In this document: positions 1-7,652 of the stretch, one piece after another | Layout of the letters: each line of letters opens with the position of its first letter | Position numbering within the stretch: the first letter of the stretch is position 1 | NCBI RefSeq assembly: GCF_943590815.1 | Contig: NZ_CALSBS010000037.1 | Coordinates: 1-36,019 of the forward strand | Origin: Pseudocitrobacter vendiensis | GTDB taxonomy: Bacteria > Pseudomonadota > Gammaproteobacteria > Enterobacterales > Enterobacteriaceae | Direction: 5' to 3' | DNA length: 36,019 bases | Made by a program: the position numbers and the translations under genes | The notes under the pieces: model-generated | The model's input: the letters and a program-made list of their open reading frames with translations, nothing else | What the model was told of the DNA's origin: nothing | Databases searched by the model: none

Positions 1-982
1 ATTTGATATAGAAAAAATAAAAAGCTTTTCATTAAACCTCTGTAATGAAGAAGGGATTACAACTAAAGCATATAATATTTACAGAAGCTTTATTTATGAC
101 ATTCCCTTTGACGATGAGGGAGTTGTTTATCATCTTTGCGAAGGAGAATGGTATAAAGTTGATCAAGATTATTTAGCAATTTTGAAAGATTATATCGATC
201 AAAGATGCGAGAACACCTCACTTCCACCATACAATCACGATAACATAGCAGCAAACAAAAGAAGTTATAGTGAAGAAAACTACAATGAAGATGTTGCCCG
301 TAACTCACTGACACATATCTGTCTTGATCAAACAGATATAAGCCCTGATGGATATACGCAAATAGAGCCTTGTGACATAATTAGTTATAATGGAAATACG
401 TGCATTTTCCACCATATAAAAATATCCTCACGCTCATCTCAGCTTAGTCATCTTTTTAATCAGGGTGTCAACTCTATGGAGTTGTTAATTCTGGAAGGAC
501 ACAGTAGAGATAAATTAAAAAATCTCATTGAACAAAAAATACAACATCGTGACTTAGATAGTTTCAAGCGAGTAATCGATGGAAATGACTATAAAGTTGA
601 GTTCGGCATAATTACAAAAAAACCTGCAATTTCTAAATCTGATAACCTCCCACTTTTTTCAAAAATAAGCTTAATGAGAAGTTTAAGAGCACTTTCTCTT
701 TGCCGCACGGAAGGTGTGGTAAGTTTTATACAAGATATAAGTCCTCCTAAAGAAAGCTATAGTAAATATCCTCGTATTACAGTAGTCGTATCTCTTGATG
801 CAAATGGTAAGAATGAGGTTGTTGTAGATAACAACCAAATTTTCCCACAAGGGAAAAAAGTAATGAGATGCTCTCAAGAAATAACTAATAGCGCTATCGG
901 TTCAAAATATATGATTTATGTCAAAGCAAGCGAAAATGGGGATCTTAGCACCAGTCACGCTTGGGAAAGTGAACCGATTTAG
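1..982 (+). CDS. DUF6119 / TIGR04141-family protein, 5'-truncated by the window edge
   Basis: The reading frame is open from base 2 to the TAG at 980-982, so about 326 C-terminal residues are visible and the true start lies left of the window; an internal TTG at 182 is not the start. The visible order of motifs fits the sporadically distributed TIGR04141/DUF6119 family as I recall it: a YN..A segment near visible residue 95, an E-x2-D...H-x-K block (E122, D125, H138, K140), the LSHLFNQG signature near 147-154, and LPLFSKISLMRSLRAL near 216-231. The spacing of the acidic residues and lysine is reminiscent of a PD-(D/E)xK nuclease core, which is inference. About 85 residues follow the usual family end. 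The gene is AT-rich compared with the rest of the window, lies in an integrase-bearing element and converges on the integrase. Family function is not established to my knowledge; accessory or defence-island genes are its common company. Confidence 0.72.
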   Translation, partial: FDIEKIKSFSLNLCNEEGITTKAYNIYRSFIYDIPFDDEGVVYHLCEGEWYKVDQDYLAILKDYIDQRCENTSLPPYNHDNIAANKRSYSEENYNEDVARNSLTHICLDQTDISPDGYTQIEPCDIISYNGNTCIFHHIKISSRSSQLSHLFNQGVNSMELLILEGHSRDKLKNLIEQKIQHRDLDSFKRVIDGNDYKVEFGIITKKPAISKSDNLPLFSKISLMRSLRALSLCRTEGVVSFIQDISPPKESYSKYPRITVVVSLDANGKNEVVVDNNQIFPQGKKVMRCSQEITNSAIGSKYMIYVKASENGDLSTSHAWESEPI

Positions 983-1010
983 ATAACTTTATTTATCTAA
1001 AAAGAAACAC

Positions 1011-1052
1011 ACACCATAGCCCCATAAGTTCGACGGAGCTATGGTGTATTTT
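1011..1052. terminator. Hairpin between the convergent DUF6119 and integrase genes
   Basis: A perfect 10-bp inverted repeat (ACACCATAGC at 1011-1020, GCTATGGTGT at 1038-1047) with a 17-nt loop is followed by TATTTT on the + strand and has an A-rich run on its other side. It lies between two converging stop codons, so it probably terminates the + strand gene and may work in both directions. Confidence 0.6.
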
Positions 1053-1076
1053 AAAATGAATAACTAAATGTTACCT

Positions 1077-3008
1077 TTATCTACGTTGTTTATTAATTTG
1101 TTTGATTCTAAGAGCATCAGCTACCGCATCTACACCATCTTCGCAAACAAATGGAGCAACTTCCGGTAGCCCTAACGTAACGCTCTCAAGCACAGCATAG
1201 AGGGCTGCTGGTGGATGATCTTTGCTATAACGATTCTCTGTTTCGCCAGAGCCGCGGATATGTCCAACAAACTGAGCACGAGTCTCGCTGTCGATTCCTG
1301 CTTGTTTGAGCCTTGTAGAAAACGTGTGACGGAATGAATGGAACGATTTCTTGCTGTCTTTTTCAAAGCCTAATCGCTCTTTCAGCAACGAGCGGTTAAA
1401 CCAGTCTGAAGCCTTATCACCATATCCTTTTACAGAGTGGTAAGGAAGCTCTGGAAATAAACGCTCATGGCCTGCTTTCTTCAATGCTTCGCAATAGTTG
1501 ATTAATCCAAGTTTGATCAATGTCGGATGCAACGGTATTTTCCGTCGCGAATTAATCGTTTTCAGTGACTGATCTGCACGTTCGCTGTTGATTTCAAAGA
1601 AATAAAATCCGGCATCATCCTGCTTAATATCATCCAGATAAAGCTGGCATAACTCATTAATCCTTGCTCCGGTAAAGAATCCGATGAGTGGCAACCAGTA
1701 ATGAAATGCACGGTAATGATGGAAGCGTCCCTCGCTATTTCTATCCACAGTTCCACGTTTAAACCAAGGACGGTTAAAAATAGCGTGCAAATCCTCATCA
1801 GTGAAATCAGCTTTGAATTCCTGATCCATCTTTTCATTTGCTACAGGTGCGAAGAATTGATTCGCTGGGGACTTAATAAAAATACCTTCTCCATCAGCCC
1901 ACCTGAAAGCTTCGAATATAACCCTCATATACTTACGAACGGTATTATCGCTCATTAGAGGATCGCCATTCTCTTTTGCTTTAACCATCAGCTCATGAAT
2001 GTCATTGATTTTGTATCGGATTTTAGCCAAATCGCGCCGTGCAGGTATCGACCTTAGCAAGCTCTCATACTCACGGAGATAGTCACGATCTACTTTTACA
2101 AGCTTTGAATCACCCATGACTTCAACCAGTAGGCTAAAACCTTCCCGAACTCGATTTTCTGCCTTTCCCGTGAATTTTCCCCCGCGCTTGTAGCGAATAT
2201 ATTTTTCACATAACTCGCTCATTTTCACCGAGTAGTATTTAAGATTTACATACTCATTCTCCGGCAATGATGGGGATAATATTGCAGTGGATATTGCTTT
2301 TGGCTTCTCAGGAGTTGCAGGAGATAGTGAGGGGCTATATGACAGCCAAAACAATCGTAAGCGCTCGGCTTGAACACGATGAATCATCAATGAATTAGGC
2401 GAGATTTCGACACCGGGAAAGTCAACGAACCAAGCGGCTTTGGATGAAGCCTCTAAGGATTTAAATGCGGTTTCTGCATCCAGCGGCTCGCCAGCGATCA
2501 TCTGACGTAATATACGTGATGAAACCAAGGGCTGAACATAACCGCTCAGAGAACCTCTGATACCGATGTTAATGGCACTATCGATGATAAATCCAGAAAC
2601 CTCAGGATCGTCTTTATCAACGAGTGAAAGGTCTTCAACATAGTAAGCAGGACGCCCATCAGCAAGCCAAAACAGCGGGATATTCGTATCAAGCAGGCGC
2701 TGAGCAACTTGTTGCAGGGAAGCACTCGTTAAACCGCAAAATTCAGCAAGGCTGATCATTCCTTCGCCCGCCAAAGCAGGCGCACTGCTCACCAACTTTT
2801 CTCTATCCAATTTTTGATACTCACCCAAACATCGCTGCCAGACAGCCAATAGGACTGCGGCAATCGCTCGCGCTTTTCTGATGTCGTTTGTTTCTGTTGA
2901 AGCGTGAATCTCACGCTGTCCCGTGTAGAGACGGTATCGGGCGGGAACTGCAATACGGACAACATAAATACCGCTGCTACGGCGATACAGATTATCACGT
3001 TGAGCCAT
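1077..3008 (-). CDS. int: Tyrosine-recombinase integrase with long N-terminal half
   Basis: Site-specific recombinase of 643 residues that most likely inserted the element into thrW, whose 3' end lies 87 bases upstream of its start. The N-terminal MAQRDNLYRR...IAVP segment resembles DUF6538 integrases. A SAM-like core-binding region follows at about 260-385, and the catalytic domain has the full set: Arg in FFTGARINEL (about 449), H-x-x-R in FHSFRHTFSTR (about 557/560), His in FVGHIRG (about 583) and the Tyr nucleophile in ETENRYSK (about 594). About 170 residues between the DUF6538-like part and the core-binding domain are additional to common 400-residue phage integrases. I chose ATG 3008, which has AGAGGT about 10 bases upstream; a GTG at 3050 would add 14 residues. 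It reads away from the tRNA, into the element. Confidence 0.92.
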   Translation of the reverse strand: MAQRDNLYRRSSGIYVVRIAVPARYRLYTGQREIHASTETNDIRKARAIAAVLLAVWQRCLGEYQKLDREKLVSSAPALAGEGMISLAEFCGLTSASLQQVAQRLLDTNIPLFWLADGRPAYYVEDLSLVDKDDPEVSGFIIDSAINIGIRGSLSGYVQPLVSSRILRQMIAGEPLDAETAFKSLEASSKAAWFVDFPGVEISPNSLMIHRVQAERLRLFWLSYSPSLSPATPEKPKAISTAILSPSLPENEYVNLKYYSVKMSELCEKYIRYKRGGKFTGKAENRVREGFSLLVEVMGDSKLVKVDRDYLREYESLLRSIPARRDLAKIRYKINDIHELMVKAKENGDPLMSDNTVRKYMRVIFEAFRWADGEGIFIKSPANQFFAPVANEKMDQEFKADFTDEDLHAIFNRPWFKRGTVDRNSEGRFHHYRAFHYWLPLIGFFTGARINELCQLYLDDIKQDDAGFYFFEINSERADQSLKTINSRRKIPLHPTLIKLGLINYCEALKKAGHERLFPELPYHSVKGYGDKASDWFNRSLLKERLGFEKDSKKSFHSFRHTFSTRLKQAGIDSETRAQFVGHIRGSGETENRYSKDHPPAALYAVLESVTLGLPEVAPFVCEDGVDAVADALRIKQINKQRR

Positions 3009-3019
3009 CGGCTGTATGA

Positions 3020-3036
3020 CCTCTATGTAGTAGAGG
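3020..3036 (-). promoter_or_regulatory. Hairpin covering the integrase ribosome-binding site
   Basis: CCTCTA (3020-3025) and TAGAGG (3031-3036) form a 6-bp stem with a 5-nt loop. On the minus strand the 3' arm contains the AGAGG used as the Shine-Dalgarno of the start at 3008, so the folded mRNA could hide it. The folding is inferred from sequence only. Confidence 0.35.
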
Positions 3037-3095
3037 CTACGCGATTTCACTCTGAATGAATTTAACGTTAATTAAATCAATAAGATATAAGTGAC

Positions 3096-3171
3096 TGGTG
3101 CCGATAATAGGAGTCGAACCTACGACCTTCGCATTACGAATGCGCTGCTCTACCAACTGAGCTATATCGGC
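3096..3171 (-). tRNA. thrW: tRNA-Thr (CGU anticodon)
   Basis: The minus strand gives a 76-nt cloverleaf with encoded CCA: acceptor GCCGATA pairs with TATCGGC, the D arm is AGCTCAGTTGGTAGAGC, the anticodon loop is TTCGTAA (anticodon CGT), and the T arm carries GGTTCGACTCC. In K-12 this gene lies next to proA, as here, and is the CP4-6 insertion site. The gene is complete, so the junction with the foreign element must fall within or just after its 3' part (left side). Only one copy of the target is visible; the other attachment site is outside the window. Confidence 0.97.
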
Positions 3172-3212
3172 CCTGAAAAGGACGTGTTCACGAGCGCGAA
3201 TCACGGTGGACA

Positions 3213-3241
3213 AGGTTAAAACTAACCGGGCGATGCGTCAA
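3213..3241 (-). promoter_or_regulatory. Putative thrW promoter
   Basis: On the minus strand TTGACG (complement of 3236-3241) and TAACCT (complement of 3213-3218) are separated by 17 bp, about 40 bases before the mature tRNA 5' end. The -35 is good and the -10 weak. It overlaps the inverted repeat downstream of proA. Confidence 0.45.
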
Positions 3242-3280
3242 TGGCCTTGAGAATCAAATGGCTACTTTTGCATCACCCGG
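3226..3280 (-). terminator. Long-loop inverted repeat downstream of proA
   Basis: CCGGGCGATGC (3226-3236) pairs with GCATCACCCGG (3270-3280), 11 bp with one G-U, around a 33-nt loop, six bases after the proA stop. On the minus strand it is followed by TTAGTTTT. It is a plausible end of the proBA transcript, but the loop is long for an intrinsic terminator. Confidence 0.4.
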
Positions 3281-3286
3281 CGTTAA

Positions 3287-4540
3287 TTAGGCACGAATGG
3301 TATCGTCACCGAAGCCAACCCACTTGTAGGTGGTCAGCGCTTCGAGGCCCATCGGGCCGCGCGCGTGCAGTTTTTGCGTGCTGACGGCCACTTCTGCGCC
3401 CAGTCCGAACTGGCCACCGTCGGTGAAGCGCGTGGAAGCGTTCACGTAGACGGCGGAGGAGTCGACCTCGTTGACGAAGCGGTTGGCGTTGCTCAGCGTG
3501 CGCGTCAGGATGGCGTCGGAGTGCTGAGTGCCGTGCTCGCGAATGTGGGCGATAGCGTCGTCAAGGCCAGCCACCACCTTCACGTTAAGATCCAGCGACA
3601 GGAATTCGTTATCGAACTCTTCGGCTTTCACCGCCACAACCTGCGCCGGGCCCGCTTTTAACAACGCCATGGCGTTGTCTGTCGCGTGCAGCGTCACGCC
3701 GCTCTGTGCCATCTGCTTGCTCAGCGCGGGAAGAAAACGTTCCGCGATATTCTGATTCACCAGCAGTGTTTCCACCGTATTACAGGTGCTCGGGCGCTGG
3801 GTTTTGGCATTGACGATGATTTTCAGCGCCGGTTCAATTTCAGCCGTGTCATCCACATAGATATGACACACGCCAATCCCACCGGTGATCACCGGGATCG
3901 TCGACTGTTCGCGACAAAGCTTGTGCAACCCCGCGCCACCACGTGGGATCAGCATGTCGATGTATTTATCCATGCGCAGCATTTCACTGACCAGCGCGCG
4001 GTCCGGGTTGTCGATCGCCTGAACGGCACCCGCCGGTAAGCCGCACTCCTGTAACGCTTTTTGGATAACCTTCACCGTGGCGGCGTTGGTGCGATGCGTC
4101 TCTTTCCCGCCACGCAGAATCGCCGCATTACCGGTTTTCAGGCACAGGCTGGCAACGTCAACGGTGACGTTCGGGCGCGCTTCATAAATCACGCCAATCA
4201 CACCGAGCGGCACGCGTCGACGTTCAATGCGCAGGCCGCTGTCGAGCAGCCCGCCGTCAATCACCTGCCCTACCGGATCGGCGAGCGTGCAAACCTGGCG
4301 CACATCGCTGGCGATGGCGGAGAGACGCGCCGGAGTGAGCGCCAGCCTGTCGAGCATCGCCTCGCTCAGGCCGTTGGCGCGCGCGTCAGCCAGATCCTGC
4401 TGGTTAGCGTCGAGGATCTCTGCGCTGAATGTTTCCAGATAATCAGCAATTTTTTCCAGAGCCTGATTCTTTTCACGGCTCGATAGCTGCGCCAGCTTAT
4501 AAGAAGCCTGTTTAGCAGCAATGCCCATTTGTTCGAGCAT
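3287..4540 (-). CDS. proA: Glutamate-5-semialdehyde dehydrogenase (gamma-glutamyl phosphate reductase)
   Basis: Second step of proline synthesis: NADPH-dependent reduction of gamma-glutamyl phosphate to glutamate 5-semialdehyde in the cytosol. The 417 residues equal the E. coli length and cover one aldehyde-dehydrogenase-like fold; the catalytic cysteine lies in [12 protein letters not shown], and the glycine-rich [10 protein letters not shown] and PRGGAGLH segments are present. It starts 10 bases after the proB stop, so the two form a proBA operon, consistent with the known ProB-ProA channelling of the unstable phosphate intermediate. No disruption is visible. Confidence 0.98.
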   Translation of the reverse strand: MLEQMGIAAKQASYKLAQLSSREKNQALEKIADYLETFSAEILDANQQDLADARANGLSEAMLDRLALTPARLSAIASDVRQVCTLADPVGQVIDGGLLDSGLRIERRRVPLGVIGVIYEARPNVTVDVASLCLKTGNAAILRGGKETHRTNAATVKVIQKALQECGLPAGAVQAIDNPDRALVSEMLRMDKYIDMLIPRGGAGLHKLCREQSTIPVITGGIGVCHIYVDDTAEIEPALKIIVNAKTQRPSTCNTVETLLVNQNIAERFLPALSKQMAQSGVTLHATDNAMALLKAGPAQVVAVKAEEFDNEFLSLDLNVKVVAGLDDAIAHIREHGTQHSDAILTRTLSNANRFVNEVDSSAVYVNASTRFTDGGQFGLGAEVAVSTQKLHARGPMGLEALTTYKWVGFGDDTIRA

Positions 4541-4550
4541 GGTGAACTCC

Positions 4551-5654
4551 TTAGCGGGTGATCATATCATCACGATGGACGGCAACCGGGCCGTACTCAT
4601 AGCCGAGAATAGCATCGATTTGCTGTGAGTGGTGTCCGGCAATAAGGCGCAGCGCATCGCTGTTATAACGACTAACGCCGTGCGCGATATCCCGCCCTTC
4701 AAGGCTGCGAATACGGATCACTTCACCACGGGAGAAGTTACCGGTCACTTTTTTAATGCCTTTTGGAAGTAATGAACTTCCGCGTTCGAGAATCGCGGAG
4801 GTTGCGCCTTCATCGACGGTGATTTCACCCGCCGGCGGTGCGCCGAAGATCCAGCGTTTACGATTCTCCAGCGGCGTGTCCTGCGCGTGGAAGCGCGTAC
4901 CGACGGAGACTTCCGCCATCACGTCGCCAATCACGCCCTGGCGGCTGCCTGCGGCGATGATGGTTTCAATACCGGCGCGGCAGGCGACATCAGCGGCCTG
5001 CAATTTGGTGCCCATTCCGCCCGTACCGAGGCCAGAAACGCTGTCGCCCGCGACGGCGCGCAGCGCATCATCAATGCCGTGTACATCGGTAATCAGTTTG
5101 GCGTCCGGGTTGCTGCGCGGGTCGGCGGTGAAGAGGCCCTGTTGATCGGTCAGCAGCAGCAGTTTGTCGGCACCAGCCAGAATCGCCGCTAGCGCAGACA
5201 GATTGTCGTTATCGCCGACTTTAATTTCAGCAGTGGCAACCGCGTCATTCTCGTTAATCACCGGCACGATATTGTTATCGAGCAGCGCGCGCAGGGTATC
5301 GCGCGCGTTGAGGAAGCGTTCTCTGTCTTCCATATCCGCGCGGGTCAGCAACATCTGCCCGACGTGAATACCGTAAATAGAGAACAGTTGTTCCCACAGC
5401 TGAATGAGGCGGCTCTGGCCGACAGCGGCCAGCAGTTGTTTCGAAGCGATAGTCGCGGGCAGTTCAGGGTAACCCAGATGCTCACGCCCGGCGGCAATTG
5501 CTCCTGACGTTACAATGACAATTCGATGCCCAGCCGCGTGAAGCTGAGCACACTGGCGAACCAGTTCAACGATATGCGCGCGATTCAGGCGGCGCGATCC
5601 GCCCGTTAAAACACTGGTGCCCAGTTTGACCACCAGCGTCTGACTATCACTCAT
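4551..5654 (-). CDS. proB: Glutamate 5-kinase
   Basis: First and committed step of proline synthesis: ATP-dependent phosphorylation of glutamate, feedback-inhibited by proline in characterised relatives. The 367 residues match E. coli. An amino-acid-kinase domain fills about 1-260 ([41 protein letters not shown]) and a PUA domain about 275-367 ([32 protein letters not shown]). It leads the proBA operon and diverges from phoE across 286 bp. Confidence 0.98.
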   Translation of the reverse strand: MSDSQTLVVKLGTSVLTGGSRRLNRAHIVELVRQCAQLHAAGHRIVIVTSGAIAAGREHLGYPELPATIASKQLLAAVGQSRLIQLWEQLFSIYGIHVGQMLLTRADMEDRERFLNARDTLRALLDNNIVPVINENDAVATAEIKVGDNDNLSALAAILAGADKLLLLTDQQGLFTADPRSNPDAKLITDVHGIDDALRAVAGDSVSGLGTGGMGTKLQAADVACRAGIETIIAAGSRQGVIGDVMAEVSVGTRFHAQDTPLENRKRWIFGAPPAGEITVDEGATSAILERGSSLLPKGIKKVTGNFSRGEVIRIRSLEGRDIAHGVSRYNSDALRLIAGHHSQQIDAILGYEYGPVAVHRDDMITR

Positions 5655-5696
5655 GATTCTCTGCCGTTAAAAGTGAAAAAATGAAACCAGGTTCAC

Positions 5697-5725
5697 GTTT
5701 TATCAGGTGTCAGCCCGCTTGCCAA
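5697..5725 (-). promoter_or_regulatory. Candidate proB promoter
   Basis: On the minus strand TTGGCA (complement of 5720-5725) and TAAAAC (complement of 5697-5702) are 17 bp apart, about 43 bases before the proB ATG. Spacing is ideal; the -10 matches only moderately. No operator is evident. Confidence 0.35.
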
Positions 5726-5840
5726 CAGGCAGCGAGGAAAGCGAGGTATTTTATTGCGCGCGATCAGTAAGCTTAACCGCACGTTTTGACGCTTTTATGA
5801 CAAATCTAATTAACGGCACTTTTTCAGAATAAATCTCACA

Positions 5841-5859
5841 TTGTCATAAATCTTTCATT
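5841..5859 (+). promoter_or_regulatory. PhoB-binding site (Pho box) of phoE
   Basis: TTGTCATAAATCTTTCATT fits the Pho-box pattern of two 7-bp direct repeats (TTGTCAT, CTTTCAT) separated by a 4-bp A/T spacer, about 80 bases upstream of the phoE start. PhoB activation of phoE under phosphate starvation is established in E. coli. The 5655-5940 interval otherwise holds the proB promoter region and an oppositely oriented half-match near 5793-5804. Confidence 0.8.
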
Positions 5860-5940
5860 GAGAAAAGTTACAACCCTTTCTGTTTTTCATGTGGATACAT
5901 TTTTATAAATTTTGCCTTATTAAAAAATCAGGAAAGGAAA

Positions 5941-7005
5941 ATGAAAAAAAGCACTCTGGCATTAATGATGATTAGCGCATTAACCACAACTTCCGCAGTA
6001 CAGGCGGCAGAGGTGTATAACAAGAATGGCAATAAACTGGATGTGTATGGCAAAGTGAAGGCCATGCATTATATCAGTGATTATGATAGCAAAGATGGCG
6101 ATCAGACTTATGTGCGTTTTGGTATTAAGGGCGAAACGCAGATTAATGAAGCGTTAACCGGCTATGGCCGTTGGGAATCTGAATTCTCTGGCAATAAAAC
6201 CGAAAGTGATTCTACACAAAAAACACGTCTGGCCTTTGCCGGGTTGAAATTGAAAAATTTCGGTTCTTTCGATTATGGTCGTAACCTGGGCGCACTGTAT
6301 GACGTGGAAGCCTGGACCGATATGTTCCCGGAATTCGGCGGCGACTCTTCCGCGCAAACCGATAACTTCATGACCAAACGCGCCAGCGGCCTGGCGACCT
6401 ATCGTAATACCGATTTCTTCGGCGTGGTGGATGGTCTTGACATAACCCTGCAATATCAAGGGAAAAACGAAAACCGCGACGTGAAAAAACAAAACGGCGA
6501 CGGTTTTGGCACTTCACTGGCCTATGACTTTGGCGGCAGCGATTTCGCTATCAGCGGCGCGTACACGTCTTCTGACCGTACGGCGGACCAGCAAAATACA
6601 GCACTCGCTCCACGTGGTCAGGGTAATAAAGCTGAAGCCTGGGCTACAGGCCTGAAATATGACGCCAATAATATTTATCTGGCGACCTTCTATTCTGAAA
6701 CCCGTAACATGACGCCGATTTCGGGTGGCTTTGCTAATAAAGCGCAAAACGTTGAGGTGGTGGCACAGTATCAATTCGACAACGGCTTCCGCCCGTCGCT
6801 GGGCTACGTCTTGTCTAAAGGCAAGGATATTGAGAACGTCGGAAGTGAAGACCTGGTAAATTATATTGATGTAGGCGCAACTTATTACTTCAACAAGAAC
6901 ATGTCCGCGTTTGTTGATTACCGCATCAACCAGCTGAAAAGCGATAATAAACTTGGTATCAACGATGATGATATCGTCGCGCTGGGGATGACTTACCAGT
7001 TCTGA
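5941..7005 (+). CDS. phoE: Outer-membrane phosphoporin PhoE
   Basis: Trimeric 16-strand outer-membrane porin, anion-preferring, induced when phosphate is scarce. The 354-residue precursor (E. coli 351) has a Sec signal peptide ([22 protein letters not shown], cleaved before AEVYNK at about 22/23), the constriction-loop segment [18 protein letters not shown] and the terminal Phe of GMTYQF that is recognised for outer-membrane assembly. GGAAAGGA just before the ATG is a good ribosome-binding site. Small insertions in a surface loop near residues 215-225 account for the extra residues relative to K-12, as expected for a phage-exposed loop. Confidence 0.96.
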   Translation: MKKSTLALMMISALTTTSAVQAAEVYNKNGNKLDVYGKVKAMHYISDYDSKDGDQTYVRFGIKGETQINEALTGYGRWESEFSGNKTESDSTQKTRLAFAGLKLKNFGSFDYGRNLGALYDVEAWTDMFPEFGGDSSAQTDNFMTKRASGLATYRNTDFFGVVDGLDITLQYQGKNENRDVKKQNGDGFGTSLAYDFGGSDFAISGAYTSSDRTADQQNTALAPRGQGNKAEAWATGLKYDANNIYLATFYSETRNMTPISGGFANKAQNVEVVAQYQFDNGFRPSLGYVLSKGKDIENVGSEDLVNYIDVGATYYFNKNMSAFVDYRINQLKSDNKLGINDDDIVALGMTYQF

Positions 7006-7011
7006 TAAAAA

Positions 7012-7033
7012 AGCCCGCCTAATCAGGTGGGCT
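7012..7033 (-). terminator. Hairpin between phoE and the REP cluster
   Basis: AGCCCGCCT (7012-7020) pairs with AGGTGGGCT (7025-7033), 9 bp with one G-U and an AATC loop. The run of six A before it becomes a U-tract on the minus strand, so it is a canonical terminator for leftward (crl-side) transcription; rightward from phoE it lacks a U-tract. Confidence 0.65.
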
Positions 7034-7063
7034 CATATTGCTGACAACGTGCGCTTTGTTATT

Positions 7064-7183
7064 GCCGGATGCGGCGTGAACGCCTTATCCGGCCTACCGA
7101 TCCGTAGGCCTGATAAGCGAAGCGCCATCAGGCGCAGTTCGGCACCGTTGCCGGATTCGGCGTGAACGCCTTATCCGGCCTAC
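7064..7183. repeat. BIME: three REP (palindromic unit) sequences
   Basis: Three palindromic units stand in alternating orientation: 7064-7097 (GCCGGATGCGGCGTGAACG...), 7103-7133 (CGTAGGCCTGATAAGCG...) and 7150-7183 (near-identical to the first, differing by G to T in GATTCGG). They fill the gap between the converging phoE and crl genes, the usual place for enterobacterial REP elements, which can bind gyrase or IHF, stabilise mRNA 3' ends or serve as insertion targets. Confidence 0.9.
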
Positions 7184-7193
7184 TCTCATCGCG

Positions 7194-7595
7194 TTAAGCA
7201 GATAAACGCATCGGCTCGTCGTCAAAACCGTCTGCTGGTTCCAGTTTCAGGTCTAATGTTGCCAGTAACTCGCGTGCTCGCTCGTGAAACCCGCGTAACG
7301 TTTGCTCTACGCGCTCATTAATTTCAGGATCCTTAATCGCCATCGCCTGCCATTTGCCATCTTTATTGAACAGACCAAACTGGTAGCTGTAGGTGAAGCG
7401 GTCTTCTTCCGCTTCCATTTCCATCCACCATCCCCAGAATTCACGGCTTTCAGGCGCTGGCTTAACGTTCACACATACAGCAAGGCAATCGAAAAAGAAG
7501 CGGTTCTCTTCACACTGCTCTTCACGGATGTAAGGGCCTAGCGCAGTGAGTTTTTTAATCAGTCTGCTTTTCGGGTGTCCACTCGGTAACGTCAT
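7194..7595 (-). CDS. crl: Sigma-S (RpoS) assembly factor Crl
   Basis: Small cytosolic protein that binds RpoS and favours its loading onto core RNA polymerase, and so raises expression of general-stress and curli genes in E. coli and Salmonella. The 133 residues match the K-12 length, with the family's aromatic core ([42 protein letters not shown]). In some K-12 strains crl is broken by IS1; here it is intact. It sits upstream of frsA in opposite order to phoE. GGAG precedes the ATG. Confidence 0.97.
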   Translation of the reverse strand: MTLPSGHPKSRLIKKLTALGPYIREEQCEENRFFFDCLAVCVNVKPAPESREFWGWWMEMEAEEDRFTYSYQFGLFNKDGKWQAMAIKDPEINERVEQTLRGFHERARELLATLDLKLEPADGFDDEPMRLSA

Positions 7596-7652
7596 TGCGA
7601 TCTCCTTTGATGATGCAACTGTTTTACCAAATCAATAAAATTTAGCAATCTA

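Noticed and set aside
7064..7183. Repeated palindromes as a CRISPR array
   Set aside because: The units alternate in orientation, have unequal short gaps and the standard REP sequence; no cas genes are nearby.
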